A DNA stretch of 64,000 bases from Microbacterium sp. zg-B96 (GTDB taxonomy: Bacteria > Actinomycetota > Actinomycetes > Actinomycetales > Microbacteriaceae), in assembly GCF_030246865.1 (NCBI RefSeq), contig NZ_CP126738.1, positions 2,666,001-2,730,000 on the forward strand, written 5' to 3'. The notes beneath the pieces are model-generated. The model did no database searches. It saw nothing but the letters and a program-made list of their open reading frames with translations, and was not told where the DNA came from. Positions 23,485-33,164 of the stretch are shown here, piece after piece; position 1 is the first letter of the stretch; every line of letters starts with the position of its first letter. A program made the translations under genes and the position numbers.

Positions 23485-24387
23485 CTACGAAGGCGCTGGC
23501 GTTGCGGCATCCTCTCTGCGTGCATCGGATGCCGCGGTCGACCTGTCGCGGATGAGAAAGCCGAACCCGAACGCGATGAAGAACATGAGCACGCCGTACA
23601 CGGCCGCCGGCAGGCTGAGCTCCACCGACCCGAGCACGGTCTGCGCGATGACGATCGCGAGCGTTGCATTGTGGATGCCGATCTCGAACGACGACGCGAT
23701 CGCTTGACGCTTGCCGACCTTCAGCAGCAGCGGCACGACGTAGCCGATCGCCAGGCTCACGAGGCAGAAGAGCACCGTGATGAGCGCGAGGCTCGCAACG
23801 TTCTCGATCAGCAGCTCCCAGTTGGATGCCACCGAGCCCGCGATCACGACGATGAGCACGATCACCGACACGATCCGCACCGGCTTGTCCATGCGGTCCG
23901 CGAACGCGGGCCAGACGCGCCGCACGACCATGCCGAGGGCGACCGGCAGCAGCACGATCGCGAACACCTCGGCGGCCTTGGCCCACTGCATCCCCAGTTC
24001 ACCGTCGAACGGGTCGAAGTAGGCGATCGCCAGGTTCGTGATGATCGGAAGCGTGATCACGGCGATGACGGAGTTGATCGCCGTGAGTGAGATGTTCAGG
24101 GCGATGTCGCCGCGGAACAGGTGGCTGTAGAGGTTCGCCGTGGTGCCGCCGGGCGAGGCGGCCAGCATCATCATGCCGACGGCCAGCACCGGCGGCAGCT
24201 GGAAAAGCAGCACGAGGCCGAAGCAGATCGCCGGCAGCAGCACCAGTTGGCACAGCAGCGCGACGATCACCGCCTTCGGCTGCTTCGCGACCCGCGCGAA
24301 ATCGCGCAGGGTGAGACTCAGGCCCAGGCCGAACATGATGATGCCGAGGGCGACGGGTAATCCAATGGTGGTCAACGCTGATCCCAT
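23485..24387 (-). CDS. bile acid:sodium symporter family (BASS) transporter
   Basis: A 300-residue membrane protein with nine or ten hydrophobic helices. Signature stretches are ASPGGTTANLYSHLFRGD and the later FEIGIHNATLA crossover, which line the substrate site in BASS proteins. The transported solute (an organic anion, pantoate or similar) cannot be read off. The ATG at 24387 starts MGSALTTIGLPVALG. It may share an operon with the FBP gene. Confidence 0.88.
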   Translation of the reverse strand: MGSALTTIGLPVALGIIMFGLGLSLTLRDFARVAKQPKAVIVALLCQLVLLPAICFGLVLLFQLPPVLAVGMMMLAASPGGTTANLYSHLFRGDIALNISLTAINSVIAVITLPIITNLAIAYFDPFDGELGMQWAKAAEVFAIVLLPVALGMVVRRVWPAFADRMDKPVRIVSVIVLIVVIAGSVASNWELLIENVASLALITVLFCLVSLAIGYVVPLLLKVGKRQAIASSFEIGIHNATLAIVIAQTVLGSVELSLPAAVYGVLMFFIAFGFGFLIRDRSTAASDARREDAATPAPS

Positions 24388-24429
24388 GAGACACATAGTG
24401 CCCGACCCGGGGCTCGGTAGACTCACGAC

Positions 24430-24918
24430 ATGGCTGATTCCTCCTTTGACATCGTTTCGAAGATCGACCGCCAGGAGGCGGACAACGCCCTCAACCAGGC
24501 GCGCAAAGAGGTCGAGCAGCGCTACGACTTCAAGGGCACTGGCTCGTCGATCGATTGGAGCGGCGACTCCATCCTGATCAAGTCCAACAGCGAGGAGCGG
24601 GCGAAGGCCGTGCTGGACGTGTTCCAGTCGAAGCTGATCAAGCGCGGCATCTCTCTCAAGAGTCTCGAGACCGGTGACCCCGTCGCCAGCGGCCGCGAGT
24701 ACCGCATCACCTCCACGCTGAAGGAGGGGATCTCTCAGGAGAACGCGAAGAAGATCGGCAAGATCATCCGCGACGAGGGCCCGAAGTCTGTGAAGTCGCA
24801 GATCCAGGGCGACGAACTGCGCGTGCAGTCCAAGAGCCGCGATGACCTGCAGGAAGTCATGCGGATCCTCAAGGCCTCCGACCTCGACGTCGACCTGCAG
24901 TTCATCAACTACCGGTAG
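24430..24918 (+). CDS. yajQ: YajQ family nucleotide-binding protein
   Basis: A 162-residue UPF0234/YajQ protein made of two ferredoxin-like halves. It starts [16 protein letters not shown] and carries the conserved YDFKG and the QFINYR end. Homologues bind cyclic di-GMP and tRNA, and in some bacteria act with a transcription factor. Full length. Confidence 0.93.
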   Translation: MADSSFDIVSKIDRQEADNALNQARKEVEQRYDFKGTGSSIDWSGDSILIKSNSEERAKAVLDVFQSKLIKRGISLKSLETGDPVASGREYRITSTLKEGISQENAKKIGKIIRDEGPKSVKSQIQGDELRVQSKSRDDLQEVMRILKASDLDVDLQFINYR

Positions 24919-24948
24919 AGCACCCCTCTGAGTCGGGTCTCTGGGGAC

Positions 24949-25386
24949 TCATCTCCTTCGTTCGACGTAGGTCTTCAGGGACTTCATCGTCCGCTCACTT
25001 TCGGCGGCGGCCATCCGCAGAAGGATCGGCTGAACCAGGCGAAGTGCTCCGTGGGTCGTCAGCTCGCCGACCCTGGTCAGGTGCGTGCTTGTGTCGGCGG
25101 CCTCCAGGTCGTACCGGATCAGCGCATCCAGGCGGCCGGACGGCTTGCGCTGGTGGAACTGCAGCACCTGATCGGGTACGTCCGCGACGAGTTCACCACG
25201 CATTCGGCCGAGCATGGTCGAGTCTTCGTAGATAAGCCGCGCCCCCGCCTCAGGCGTTCGCATCCTCGTTCCTCGATACACCATGGAATGTCTGAGCCAG
25301 GTCGGATAGGCGTCGAGAGCGCGGAGAGCCGAATAGACCTGCTGGGGAGACGCGTCGATGTCGATCGTGTTGGTGATCCGGGCCAT
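24949..25386 (-). CDS. SRPBCC family protein
   Basis: A 145-residue START-like protein opening with ITNTIDIDASPQQVYSALRAL, the standard first strand and helix of polyketide-cyclase/AHA1-like proteins, and ending in a long basic helix. It is unrelated in sequence detail to the SRPBCC gene at 3842-4288. The ATG at 25386 is preferred to a frame extending to 25440. Ligand unknown. Confidence 0.82.
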   Translation of the reverse strand: MARITNTIDIDASPQQVYSALRALDAYPTWLRHSMVYRGTRMRTPEAGARLIYEDSTMLGRMRGELVADVPDQVLQFHQRKPSGRLDALIRYDLEAADTSTHLTRVGELTTHGALRLVQPILLRMAAAESERTMKSLKTYVERRR

Positions 25387-25467
25387 GGGCCCAGTTCTAC
25401 GCTCTGCTGTGCGTCCGCGCCAGCCCGGGCACCAGGCCACGTGCCCGGAATAGTCGGCGACTGCGGC

Positions 25468-26931
25468 TCAGGTCCCGCAGAAGGTGCGGTAGGGGCCGAA
25501 GGTGTCCGGTGCGGGATCCGCGTAGCGCTCCAAGCCCGGGCGCGGCGTGTACGGGTCGGTCACGACCGCGACGAGCTGCTCGAACGGCGCCAGGTCGCCT
25601 TCGGTGGCTGCGGCGAGCGCCTCCTCCACGAGGTGGTTGCGCGGGATGTAGACCGGATTGACGGCATCCATCCCATCGGGGTCGGGGCTCAGGCTCAGCC
25701 AGCGCTCCGCCCAGATGTCGAAGGGGCCGGGGTCGGCGAACAGCGCCCGGACCTCTGACGCGTCGCCGCGCGCGACGGCGCTGAGGCGCCGGAAGAAGCC
25801 GGTGTAGTCGACACGGCTCACCTGCAGCAGCTCGATCAGGTCGGTGCACAGCCGCGTCGTGACCTCGTCGTCCAGACCTTCGGCAAGCCCGAGCTTGACG
25901 AGCATGCCAGCGAACCAGGCCGCGTTGTACTGGTCGCGGTACACCCCCAGGACGTCCTGGGCGAGGCTGATCGCCTGCTCGGTGTCGTCGTCGAGCGTGG
26001 GAAGCAGCGCCTCGGCGAGGCGCGCGAGGTTCCACTCGCCGACGAGCGGCTGCGCGCCGAAAGCATAGCGACCGCCCAGGTCGATGGAGCTGTACACGGA
26101 TGCCGGGTCGAAGGCATCCATGAAGGCGCACGGCCCGTAGTCGATCGTCTCGCCCGAGATGGTCATGTTGTCGGTGTTCATCACGCCGTGGACGAAGCCG
26201 ACGAGCATCCAGTGCGCGATGAGTGACGCCTGAGCGTCAGTCACGGCCTGCAGGAGCGCCAGCGAGGGGTTCTCGGCATCCGCCAAGTGGGGGTAGTGAC
26301 GGTCGATCGCGTGGGCGACCAGGCGCCGCAGCAGGTCCACGTCGCCGGTGGCCGCGGCGTACTGGAAGCTGCCGACCCGCAGATGACTGCTCGCGACCCG
26401 GGTGAGCACAGCACCGGGCAGCACGGTCTCGCGGTAGACGTCCTGGCCCGTCGCGGTGACGGCCAGCGCGCGGGTCGTGGGAATGCCCAGCGCGTGCATC
26501 GCCTCGCTGACGACATACTCGCGCAGCATGGGGCCGACTGCCGCCAGCCCATCGCCGCCGCGAGCGAACGGGGTCACTCCGGAGCCCTTGAGATGGATGT
26601 CCCGCAGGGCGCCGTGAGCGTCGACGACCTCACCGAGCAGCAGTGCGCGCCCATCGCCCAGCCGCGGTGAATAGCCCCCGAACTGATGACCCGCGTATGC
26701 CTGCGCCACCGGCGTCGCCCCGTCGGGGAGCAGATTGCCGGTGAGAAGGCCCACCCCGGCGGGGCTACGCAGGGACGCGGGGTCCAGGCCCAGTTCGGCG
26801 GCCAGCGGCTCGTTGAGCACGAGCAGGCGGGCATCGGGAAACTCCGCCGCCTGCCACGGCACAGCCAGCTCCGGAAGCTCCGTGGCGAAGTGGTTCCCCA
26901 GGGTCATGGTCGACTGCAGCGCGACACTCAT
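25468..26931 (-). CDS. selO: protein adenylyltransferase SelO
   Basis: A 487-residue UPF0061/SelO pseudokinase that transfers AMP to proteins. Conserved blocks: [40 protein letters not shown] (metal-binding N and D) and [12 protein letters not shown]. The protein ends in FCGT, the usual redox cysteine position that is selenocysteine in some eukaryotes. Length and motifs are complete. The start is ATG at 26931. Confidence 0.94.
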   Translation of the reverse strand: MSVALQSTMTLGNHFATELPELAVPWQAAEFPDARLLVLNEPLAAELGLDPASLRSPAGVGLLTGNLLPDGATPVAQAYAGHQFGGYSPRLGDGRALLLGEVVDAHGALRDIHLKGSGVTPFARGGDGLAAVGPMLREYVVSEAMHALGIPTTRALAVTATGQDVYRETVLPGAVLTRVASSHLRVGSFQYAAATGDVDLLRRLVAHAIDRHYPHLADAENPSLALLQAVTDAQASLIAHWMLVGFVHGVMNTDNMTISGETIDYGPCAFMDAFDPASVYSSIDLGGRYAFGAQPLVGEWNLARLAEALLPTLDDDTEQAISLAQDVLGVYRDQYNAAWFAGMLVKLGLAEGLDDEVTTRLCTDLIELLQVSRVDYTGFFRRLSAVARGDASEVRALFADPGPFDIWAERWLSLSPDPDGMDAVNPVYIPRNHLVEEALAAATEGDLAPFEQLVAVVTDPYTPRPGLERYADPAPDTFGPYRTFCGT

Positions 26932-26978
26932 ACCTCCAGGCTACGCGCGGTGGCAACGATGGGATCCGATCGTGCGTC

Positions 26979-27527
26979 TCACCACCCGGAGGCCACGGCA
27001 ATGGCCGCCGCGAAGCCGCAGACGACGAGCGCGAGCCCCGACCACACCACGATCCTCACGACGTCGTGGTACGGCCGCGACTTCACGCCCGGCCCGAAAC
27101 CCCCGGCATCCGTCTGCCGCACGAATTCGTCGAAGCGAAGAGTCGTCCGAGGCGGCCGGTCCGTCACAGCGGGTTGCGGTCGTTGTGCGCGCGCTGCTCG
27201 CCGAGTGCCAGGCTGCGGCGGGGGGCTCGCCGGTGGTGGCGGTTTGCTCGCCGGCGGCGCCTGGCGTGGCGTCTGCGCCTGTCCCGCAGCCGCCGGAAAA
27301 CCCCTGCTCGCCTGCTGGCCAGGCTCGGGGACGAGAAGCAGCAGGATGTCGCGCGCCTCGCGCGCTCGATCGAATTCGTGGGCATGATGCGCACGTGCTC
27401 GCTCATCCGCGCCCGGGTGGCGGTCGGGGTGAGCTTCGCGCGCACGCCGCTGGAACGCCTTGCGGATCTCCTCCCGGCTCGCGCCGCGCTCCAGGTTGAG
27501 GATGGATCGTGCTTCCTCGAGCGTCAT
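26979..27527 (-). CDS. membrane-anchored J-domain protein
   Basis: A 182-residue protein. Residues 1-65 are a DnaJ domain with the HPD motif (AHPDRHPG), which stimulates an Hsp70 ATPase. A long P/A/Q-rich linker follows, and one membrane helix lies at the extreme C-terminus (VVRIVVWSGLALVVCG). It would recruit DnaK to the inner face of the membrane. The ATG overlaps the stop of the upstream membrane-protein gene by four bases. Confidence 0.82.
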   Translation of the reverse strand: MTLEEARSILNLERGASREEIRKAFQRRAREAHPDRHPGADERARAHHAHEFDRAREARDILLLLVPEPGQQASRGFPAAAGQAQTPRQAPPASKPPPPASPPPQPGTRRAARAQRPQPAVTDRPPRTTLRFDEFVRQTDAGGFGPGVKSRPYHDVVRIVVWSGLALVVCGFAAAIAVASGW

Positions 27528-28018
27528 CCCGGGTCCGCCAGATAAGCCTGGTAGTCGCGGACGAGCCGGCGCTGTCGTTCTTCCGCCGCACCGATCGCCG
27601 CGTGTGCTGCGCTGTGCCGGATAAGTTGCGCCTTGCGGGATTCCCGCACGAGGAGGCACACGACATTGCCGCACGCGGCAGCGGACACGATGAAGGCCAG
27701 CGTGGGTACGCGTTCGGCCCCGGCTAGCGGCAGAAGTACGTTGACGGCGAAGGTGACCACCATGACAGTGGCGAGGACGTTCGAGATCCGCCGCCACATG
27801 GCGAGGGTTGCGTCGGTTGCGATCCGCCGGGGCTGGAATTGCGGGTTGGGCTTCCAGAACTGCCAGTCGGCCGGCGCCGACGGGAGTCCGCCGATGGGGA
27901 TCCAGTCGACGGGTGGCTCCCAGAACGCATTGGCACGGATCCATTTGTCTGTCGGTATGGGCCATTTGGGCGGCACGAGGAAATCTGCCGCAACCCCGCG
28001 GACTCGGATTCTGCGCAC
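27524..28018 (-). CDS. membrane protein of unknown function
   Basis: A 164-residue protein. The first 70 residues are soluble and unusually rich in tryptophan and proline (WPIP, FWEPP, DWIPIGG, DWQFWKPN). Two hydrophobic helices follow, then a charged helical end. No family is recognised. It is translationally coupled to the J-protein, which suggests that the two act together at the membrane. GTG start. Confidence 0.65.
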   Translation of the reverse strand: MRRIRVRGVAADFLVPPKWPIPTDKWIRANAFWEPPVDWIPIGGLPSAPADWQFWKPNPQFQPRRIATDATLAMWRRISNVLATVMVVTFAVNVLLPLAGAERVPTLAFIVSAAACGNVVCLLVRESRKAQLIRHSAAHAAIGAAEERQRRLVRDYQAYLADPG

Positions 28019-28027
28019 GCGGTTCCC

Positions 28028-28378
28028 TCAGATCGTCGCGGCGGACGCGGCACCGGCGATGGCCGAAAACCAAAACCCGGTCGTAAGTACGCAGATTCCC
28101 AATGTCACGTACCCGAGGATCGCCCCGGCCAGCGAGTTCCCGCGCCCCATCCCCACGCGGCGCGCGGTGCTCATGCCCAAATGGCCCAGGATGATCGCGA
28201 CGACGCTGAGCGGGAAAGCCAGGAAGCTCACGATCAATCCCCATACCGGAATCGGGACCGAGACACCGAAAAACACCGCTATCACGCCGACGACGAGCGC
28301 AGCGACGCCTTTCCCGTTCGAAGGCCCCCGCACGAAGTGCTGATGGACGTGCTGCTGGTTCGGGTACGAATCGGTCAT
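28028..28378 (-). CDS. DUF4190 membrane protein
   Basis: A 116-residue protein: a short polar, histidine-containing N-terminus, then the DUF4190 pattern of two or three hydrophobic helices with ILGHLGMSTARR between them and a G-rich turn (GRGNSLAGAILGY). The function is unknown. It is first in a set of three small membrane or membrane-linked genes with the protein at 27524 and the J-protein. Confidence 0.78.
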   Translation of the reverse strand: MTDSYPNQQHVHQHFVRGPSNGKGVAALVVGVIAVFFGVSVPIPVWGLIVSFLAFPLSVVAIILGHLGMSTARRVGMGRGNSLAGAILGYVTLGICVLTTGFWFSAIAGAASAATI

Positions 28379-28735
28379 TTCTTCGTCGACGCTTCCTCGT
28401 GAATGCGGATTGCCTCCGCAATGGGGCCTATGGCCCGGGAAGTGTCACCACCGCCGCGCAAACGACAATTGTTTACCAGCGCACGAATTCCCAATTAAGC
28501 TCCCCAGCCGCGCCCATCCTGTCAGAACAAACGGCCACGCCGCAAACATTTCCCGGTGCGTTGTGCGCATATCGTGAAGCCCGATTACCACCGCCTAATG
28601 CGCCGTTCGGAGCGGTCTCTTTTCAGTGCGTGGCGGCATCTCACCACGCCGTATTTTCGGGAGGCGCTACCGTCGGGCGCTCGGTGGAGGAACGTGTTCG
28701 GGTTGCGCGCACCTGACTCTCACGCAGCCTGAGGA
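28379..28735. other. 357-base intergenic region, lower GC
   Basis: No gene is supported. Base composition is visibly less GC-rich than the surroundings, as expected for a regulatory region. It must hold the minus-strand promoter of the DUF4190/J-protein set and the end of the hydrolase gene. I found no clear promoter boxes or hairpin. A plus-strand frame at 28399-28716 lacks coding character. Confidence 0.5.
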
Positions 28736-29728
28736 TCACCGCTCGCGCAGCGCACCTCGAGTGAGCCAGTGCTGCAGCGCCTCGTATGCTTCGGCGCGGG
28801 GCCCCGGCGCCGAGAGGAACAGGTCGTGGATGCCGCCTTCGATGCGCTCGACGCTCACCCGGGCACCGATGCGAGTCGCGGCCTTGGCGATGTCGTCGAC
28901 GACGAGGACCGAATCGGTCGAGGTCATCTCGGGCGCCCAGACCAGCGGGTTCGACCAGCCAGCCGACAGCATGACCAGCGCCGGGCAGCCGACCTCGACT
29001 CCAGCCGCGACCCGGCTGTGTCCCTCCAGGATCGCCAGGAGCCAGCCGGGATGCGTCGGGAATCCCCGGTCCGGCCGCCATAGCGCGCGATGTTCGCCGG
29101 CCGGGAGTGACCCCAGCTCGGTCTGCGCGCGGGTGTAGAAGCCGAGGTCCACGGCCGGGTGGGTGCCCAGCGGATCCAAGCGCGCCCGTACCTGCACCAG
29201 CGGCGCGATGGCCTGGCGCCCGATCGCTCCCAGCTGCAATTCGAGCCACGGGCTGTTGAGGACGAGCGCCGCGGCGACCCCGGAGTGCCGCGCCGCCCAC
29301 AGCGTGAGGGTCAGCCCACCGGTGGAATGGCCCAAAAGCACCAGGCGGCGGTCGGGATCGTCATCCTGCCCGTACCCCATCACCTCCAGCGCGGCTTGGA
29401 TGTCGGGGTCGTAGTCGTCGAGGCTCGTGATGTAGCCAGGTGTCTGCCCGACGCGCAGGCTGCGGCCGTATTTGCGCAGATCCACGGCGTAGAAGCGGGC
29501 GCCCAGGTGGTTCCAGAAGCGGGCGAGCTCGGTCTGGAAGAAGTAGTCCGACCAGCCGTGCACGTACAGCACGTCCACATCGCGCAGCGGCTGGGCGATC
29601 CGCTGCACCACCGTTGGGAGACTGCGCACGAGCGTGGCGACAACGGGACCTTCGTCGTCCTCAGGTAGCGGGAGGGTGAGACTCTGGAACGGTGCCCCAA
29701 GGATGTCCGTGACCCACTGCTCCGGCAT
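28736..29728 (-). CDS. alpha/beta hydrolase
   Basis: A 330-residue serine-hydrolase-fold protein. The oxyanion region is VLYVHGWSDYF (about residue 53), the nucleophile elbow is GHSTGG (about 132-137), and the acid and histidine are probably D and H in the C-terminal GGIHDLF. It resembles monoacylglycerol-lipase or serine-aminopeptidase-like hydrolases. The substrate is unknown and no signal peptide is present. Confidence 0.88.
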   Translation of the reverse strand: MPEQWVTDILGAPFQSLTLPLPEDDEGPVVATLVRSLPTVVQRIAQPLRDVDVLYVHGWSDYFFQTELARFWNHLGARFYAVDLRKYGRSLRVGQTPGYITSLDDYDPDIQAALEVMGYGQDDDPDRRLVLLGHSTGGLTLTLWAARHSGVAAALVLNSPWLELQLGAIGRQAIAPLVQVRARLDPLGTHPAVDLGFYTRAQTELGSLPAGEHRALWRPDRGFPTHPGWLLAILEGHSRVAAGVEVGCPALVMLSAGWSNPLVWAPEMTSTDSVLVVDDIAKAATRIGARVSVERIEGGIHDLFLSAPGPRAEAYEALQHWLTRGALRER

Positions 29729-29818
29729 GTGGTCAGCCTACTTGGCGGGTCCTCCGAGCGCAGGGTGCCGGTGCGGCGCCATTGCTGCCGCGAGCGCGCG
29801 CTCCCTAGACTGCGGCAC

Positions 29819-30532
29819 ATGCATCCCCTGCCACCCGTACCGCGCGCGTCGGGTGAGCGGCAGCGACTCGCTCTCTGGGTAGCGGCACTCGGCGTTGGTG
29901 CGATGGTGCTGGCGGTCGGGCTGGCCGTTCCGCTGGCACCCCTCGTCACGCCGTTCGCCGGCATCCTTGCCGTGATGCTCCCGACCTACCGGTCGGAACC
30001 GCCCGCCGCGGCGGGCACACGGGTGACGCTCGGTGTCGCCTTCGGTCTGACGGCGTTGACGCTCGTGGTGCTGTCGGTCGCGCAGATCCTGGTGTGGAAC
30101 CCGCTGGCCAAGGTGCCCGGGCTCACGCTCGAGCAGATCTACGCGGAGATGACGGCGGCCGGCCAGCTGCCTCCGGCCGGTCACGTCATCTTGGGCATGT
30201 GGGCGGTGGTGTGGGGCCTCGCCGCAATCGTGTTCCCGATCGGGGTGCGGGTCCCCTGGGTCAGCGCGCGGCGCGTCGCCGTGATGGGATTCGCGATGGT
30301 CGGCCTGATCGGGACGACCCAGTGGATTCCGGCCTTTGGAATCGGCATGGCGCTGGCCGATACGTTCCTGACGTCGGGCGAGGATGCCTCCCCCGTCGGG
30401 GCCGTGATCATGATCGCCGGGAACGTCGCCCTCGCGGCGGCCGCGCTCATCGCGATCGCGCCCTTGCGGGCCGGGGCCGCCTCAGCCGAGCCCACGGCCG
30501 CGCCCGGTCCCACGCCCGCTCCGGTCGCGTGA
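29819..30532 (+). CDS. integral membrane protein, unknown
   Basis: A 237-residue protein with six hydrophobic segments and a C-terminal A/P/T-rich tail (EPTAAPGPTPAPVA). No motif with known function. The ATG at 29819 starts a short basic N-terminus before the first helix. A longer frame to 29729 overlaps the divergent hydrolase promoter. Confidence 0.7.
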   Translation: MHPLPPVPRASGERQRLALWVAALGVGAMVLAVGLAVPLAPLVTPFAGILAVMLPTYRSEPPAAAGTRVTLGVAFGLTALTLVVLSVAQILVWNPLAKVPGLTLEQIYAEMTAAGQLPPAGHVILGMWAVVWGLAAIVFPIGVRVPWVSARRVAVMGFAMVGLIGTTQWIPAFGIGMALADTFLTSGEDASPVGAVIMIAGNVALAAAALIAIAPLRAGAASAEPTAAPGPTPAPVA

Positions 30533-30539
30533 GCGCGCG

Positions 30540-30599
30540 GCTTCCCCGCTCACCTGTCGGATATGGGCGCCGGGGGCGACCATTCGTGACAGGGGAAGC
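30540..30599. terminator. possible interrupted hairpin between convergent genes
   Basis: GCTTCCCC (30540-30547) pairs with GGGGAAGC (30592-30599), and an inner TGTC/GACA pair extends the stem after a bulge. The loop is long and there is no T-tract, so this is a weak call. Confidence 0.35.
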
Positions 30600-30605
30600 G
30601 ACGAG

Positions 30606-31979
30606 TTACTCGCCGCGCGAGACGGTGATCATCTCTTCGCGGGGAACGACCTTGATGCGGGGACGCTCCTTCGCCGCACCCAGGGCGATCTCGTACTCGT
30701 CCAGGCGATGCCAGCCCTCGAGGTCGGTCCAGCGCACGCCGCGCGTGGCCAGCAGCTCCGGGATCGCCGACTCGGACGGGTCCTCCGGGTCCCACCAGGA
30801 GCCCTGATCGTTGATGATGTGGCTCACCGTCTCCATGGCATCCGACTTGGTGTGTCCGATGAGGCCGACGGGGCCGCGCTTGATCCAGCCCGTCGCGTAG
30901 ACGCCCGGCACCCGATCGTTCGACTCCTGGTGCAGCACCTGACCCTCGTGGTTGGGGATCACGCCGTGGCGCTCGTCGAACGGCACGCCGGGCAGCGGTG
31001 AACCAAGGTAGCCGACCGCACGGTACAGCGCCTGCACGGCGACTTCGCGCAGCTCGCCGGTGCCGACGACGCCGCCCTGACCGTCCGGGCGGGTGCGCTC
31101 GTACACGAACGCACTGACGCGGCCGAAGGCATCCTTCTTGACCTCGACGGGCTTGGCCCAGAAGTGCAGGTGCAGCCGGCGGGATGCCTCGCCGCCGGCG
31201 TTGTTTGCCGACGGCCGCTTGCGCCAGGACTGCAGCACGCGGTCGATGACCATGACCTGCTTGTTGCTGGCGACGGCGGTCTTGGATGCCTCGTCGTAGT
31301 CGAAGTCCTCGTCGTAGACGACCATGTCCACGTCACGCAGCTCGCCGAGCTCACGCAGCTCGAGCGGGGTGAACTTCACCTGCGCGGGGCCGCGGCGCCC
31401 GAACACGTGCACGTCGGTGACCGGCGACGCTTTGAGACCCTCGTAGACGTTGTCGGGGATCTCGGTGGGCAGCAGATCGTCGGCGTGCTTGACGAGCATG
31501 CGGGTGATGTCCAGGGCCACGTTGCCGTTGCCGATGACGGCGATCGACTCGGCCTCCAGCGGCCAGGTGCGGGGCACGTCGGGGTGCCCGTCGAACCAGC
31601 TGACGAAGTCGGCGGCGCCGTAGGAACCCTCGGCGTCGATGCCGGGGATGTCCAGGGAGGAGTCGCGGATCGCGCCCGTCGCGAAGATGACGGCGTTGTA
31701 GTGACGCTTGAGATCGTCGAGGGTGATGTCCTCGCCGAAGCGCACGTTGCCGAACAGGCGGATGTCACCACGGTCGAGCACCTCACGCAGCGCGGTGATG
31801 ATGCCCTTGATGCGCGGGTGATCGGGGGCGACGCCGTAACGAACCAGCCCGTAGGGCGCCGGCAGCTGCTCGAACAGGTCGATCGACACATCGAAGCGAC
31901 GCTCGGCCTTGAGGATGATGTCGGCGGCGTAGATTCCCGCCGGGCCGGCGCCGACGATGGCGAGTCGGAGCTTGGTCAT
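30606..31979 (-). CDS. FprA-type NADPH-ferredoxin/adrenodoxin-like reductase
   Basis: A 457-residue flavoprotein. The FAD loop is IVGAGPAGIYAADIIL at residues 7-22. FATGAIRD and the NADPH loop IAVIGNGNVALD follow, with GWIKRGPVGLIGHTKSD near the end, all characteristic of mitochondrial adrenodoxin reductase/FprA. It passes NADPH electrons to ferredoxin, for cytochrome P450 or iron metabolism. The ATG at 31979 is preceded by AAAGGA; a longer frame overlaps the prenyl synthase gene. Confidence 0.9.
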   Translation of the reverse strand: MTKLRLAIVGAGPAGIYAADIILKAERRFDVSIDLFEQLPAPYGLVRYGVAPDHPRIKGIITALREVLDRGDIRLFGNVRFGEDITLDDLKRHYNAVIFATGAIRDSSLDIPGIDAEGSYGAADFVSWFDGHPDVPRTWPLEAESIAVIGNGNVALDITRMLVKHADDLLPTEIPDNVYEGLKASPVTDVHVFGRRGPAQVKFTPLELRELGELRDVDMVVYDEDFDYDEASKTAVASNKQVMVIDRVLQSWRKRPSANNAGGEASRRLHLHFWAKPVEVKKDAFGRVSAFVYERTRPDGQGGVVGTGELREVAVQALYRAVGYLGSPLPGVPFDERHGVIPNHEGQVLHQESNDRVPGVYATGWIKRGPVGLIGHTKSDAMETVSHIINDQGSWWDPEDPSESAIPELLATRGVRWTDLEGWHRLDEYEIALGAAKERPRIKVVPREEMITVSRGE

Positions 31980-32040
31980 GGTAATCCTTTCGTGGTCGAC
32001 ACCGGGAACGCCGTTCCCGCGCCCGTCGAGAGCGATGCCG

Positions 32041-33102
32041 TCAGCTGGAGCGGTCGGCGACGGCGCGGGCGAAGCGGGTGAGCGCCTCACGCACCGGACC
32101 GTCGGGGATGGGCGCGAGCGCCGCGATCGCGGCATCCGACCAGTCGCCGGCAAGCGCCTGCGTCGCGGCGGTCGCCTCATGGTCGCGCAGCTGCGCGAGC
32201 GGCTCGTCCAGCACGGCCGGGTCGGCACCGTCGGCGATGCCGGCGACGCCTTCGTCGATCTCGGCGCGCAGCGCCTTCGACGCAGCATCCGTCCGCGTTC
32301 CCAGCAGCAGGTAGGGCATGGTCGGCACGCCGGCACGCAGGTCGGTACCAGGCACCTTGCCGGTCTCGTCGGGGTCGGCGGACAGGTCGATGACGTCGTC
32401 GAGCAGCTGGAAGGCCACTCCGGCCCGCTCGCCGAACGCGATCAGCGGCGCCTCGAACTCGCGTGGCCCATTGCCGAAGGTGATGCCGGCCTGCGCGGAT
32501 GCCGCGATGAGCGAACCGGTCTTGTCGGCGAGCACCTGCAGGTAGAACTCGACGGGATCATCGGATGCCTGCGGGCCGACCGTCTCGTGCATCTGACCCA
32601 GCACGAGCCGCTCGAAGGTGTCAGCCTGCAGGCGGATGGCCCGCTCGCCCAGTCGCGCCATGATCTGGCTCGCCCGCGAGAACAGCAGGTCGCCGGTGAG
32701 GATCGCGAGGCTGTTTCCCCACACCGCATGGGCGCTGGGAACGCCGCGGCGCACATCGGCACCGTCCATGACGTCGTCGTGGTACAGCGACCCGAGGTGG
32801 GTGAGTTCCAGGGCGGTGGCACCCGAGATGACCTCGTCGGTGGCGCCGTCGCCCAGCTGCGCGGTCAGCAGCGCCAGCATGGGGCGCACGCGCTTGCCGC
32901 CTGCTTCGTAGAGGTAGCGCGTCGTGGCATCCACGAGCCGGTCGGCACTCTTCAGCTCGACGGCGATGTTCGCCTCGACGCGGTCCAGGCCCTCCTCGAC
33001 GACGGAGATGAGTTTCCGTCCGCGGGGTCCAGCGAACACCCGCTCGGTCAGTCCGAGACGGCTGGCCAGGCGCGTACCCGGCGCAGGGGGGCTCGCAGTC
33101 AC
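32041..33102 (-). CDS. polyprenyl diphosphate synthase
   Basis: A 353-residue trans-isoprenyl diphosphate synthase. It has the first aspartate-rich motif (HDDVMDGADVRRG), GDLLFSRA, and the second aspartate motif (LLDDVIDLSAD). It adds isopentenyl units to make the long side chain for menaquinone, consistent with menG 62 bases upstream and menA elsewhere in the window. Chain length cannot be read. The start is GTG at 33102. Confidence 0.92.
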   Translation of the reverse strand: MTASPPAPGTRLASRLGLTERVFAGPRGRKLISVVEEGLDRVEANIAVELKSADRLVDATTRYLYEAGGKRVRPMLALLTAQLGDGATDEVISGATALELTHLGSLYHDDVMDGADVRRGVPSAHAVWGNSLAILTGDLLFSRASQIMARLGERAIRLQADTFERLVLGQMHETVGPQASDDPVEFYLQVLADKTGSLIAASAQAGITFGNGPREFEAPLIAFGERAGVAFQLLDDVIDLSADPDETGKVPGTDLRAGVPTMPYLLLGTRTDAASKALRAEIDEGVAGIADGADPAVLDEPLAQLRDHEATAATQALAGDWSDAAIAALAPIPDGPVREALTRFARAVADRSS

Positions 33103-33164
33103 GTCATCAAGCCTACCGGGGTCGCGGCGGGTGCTGCTGCGCGGTCCGGACCCACGGAAGAGTC

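Noticed and set aside
28399..28716. 105-codon plus-strand frame in the 28.4-28.7 kb gap
   Set aside because: No ribosome site, no coding bias and no recognisable domain.
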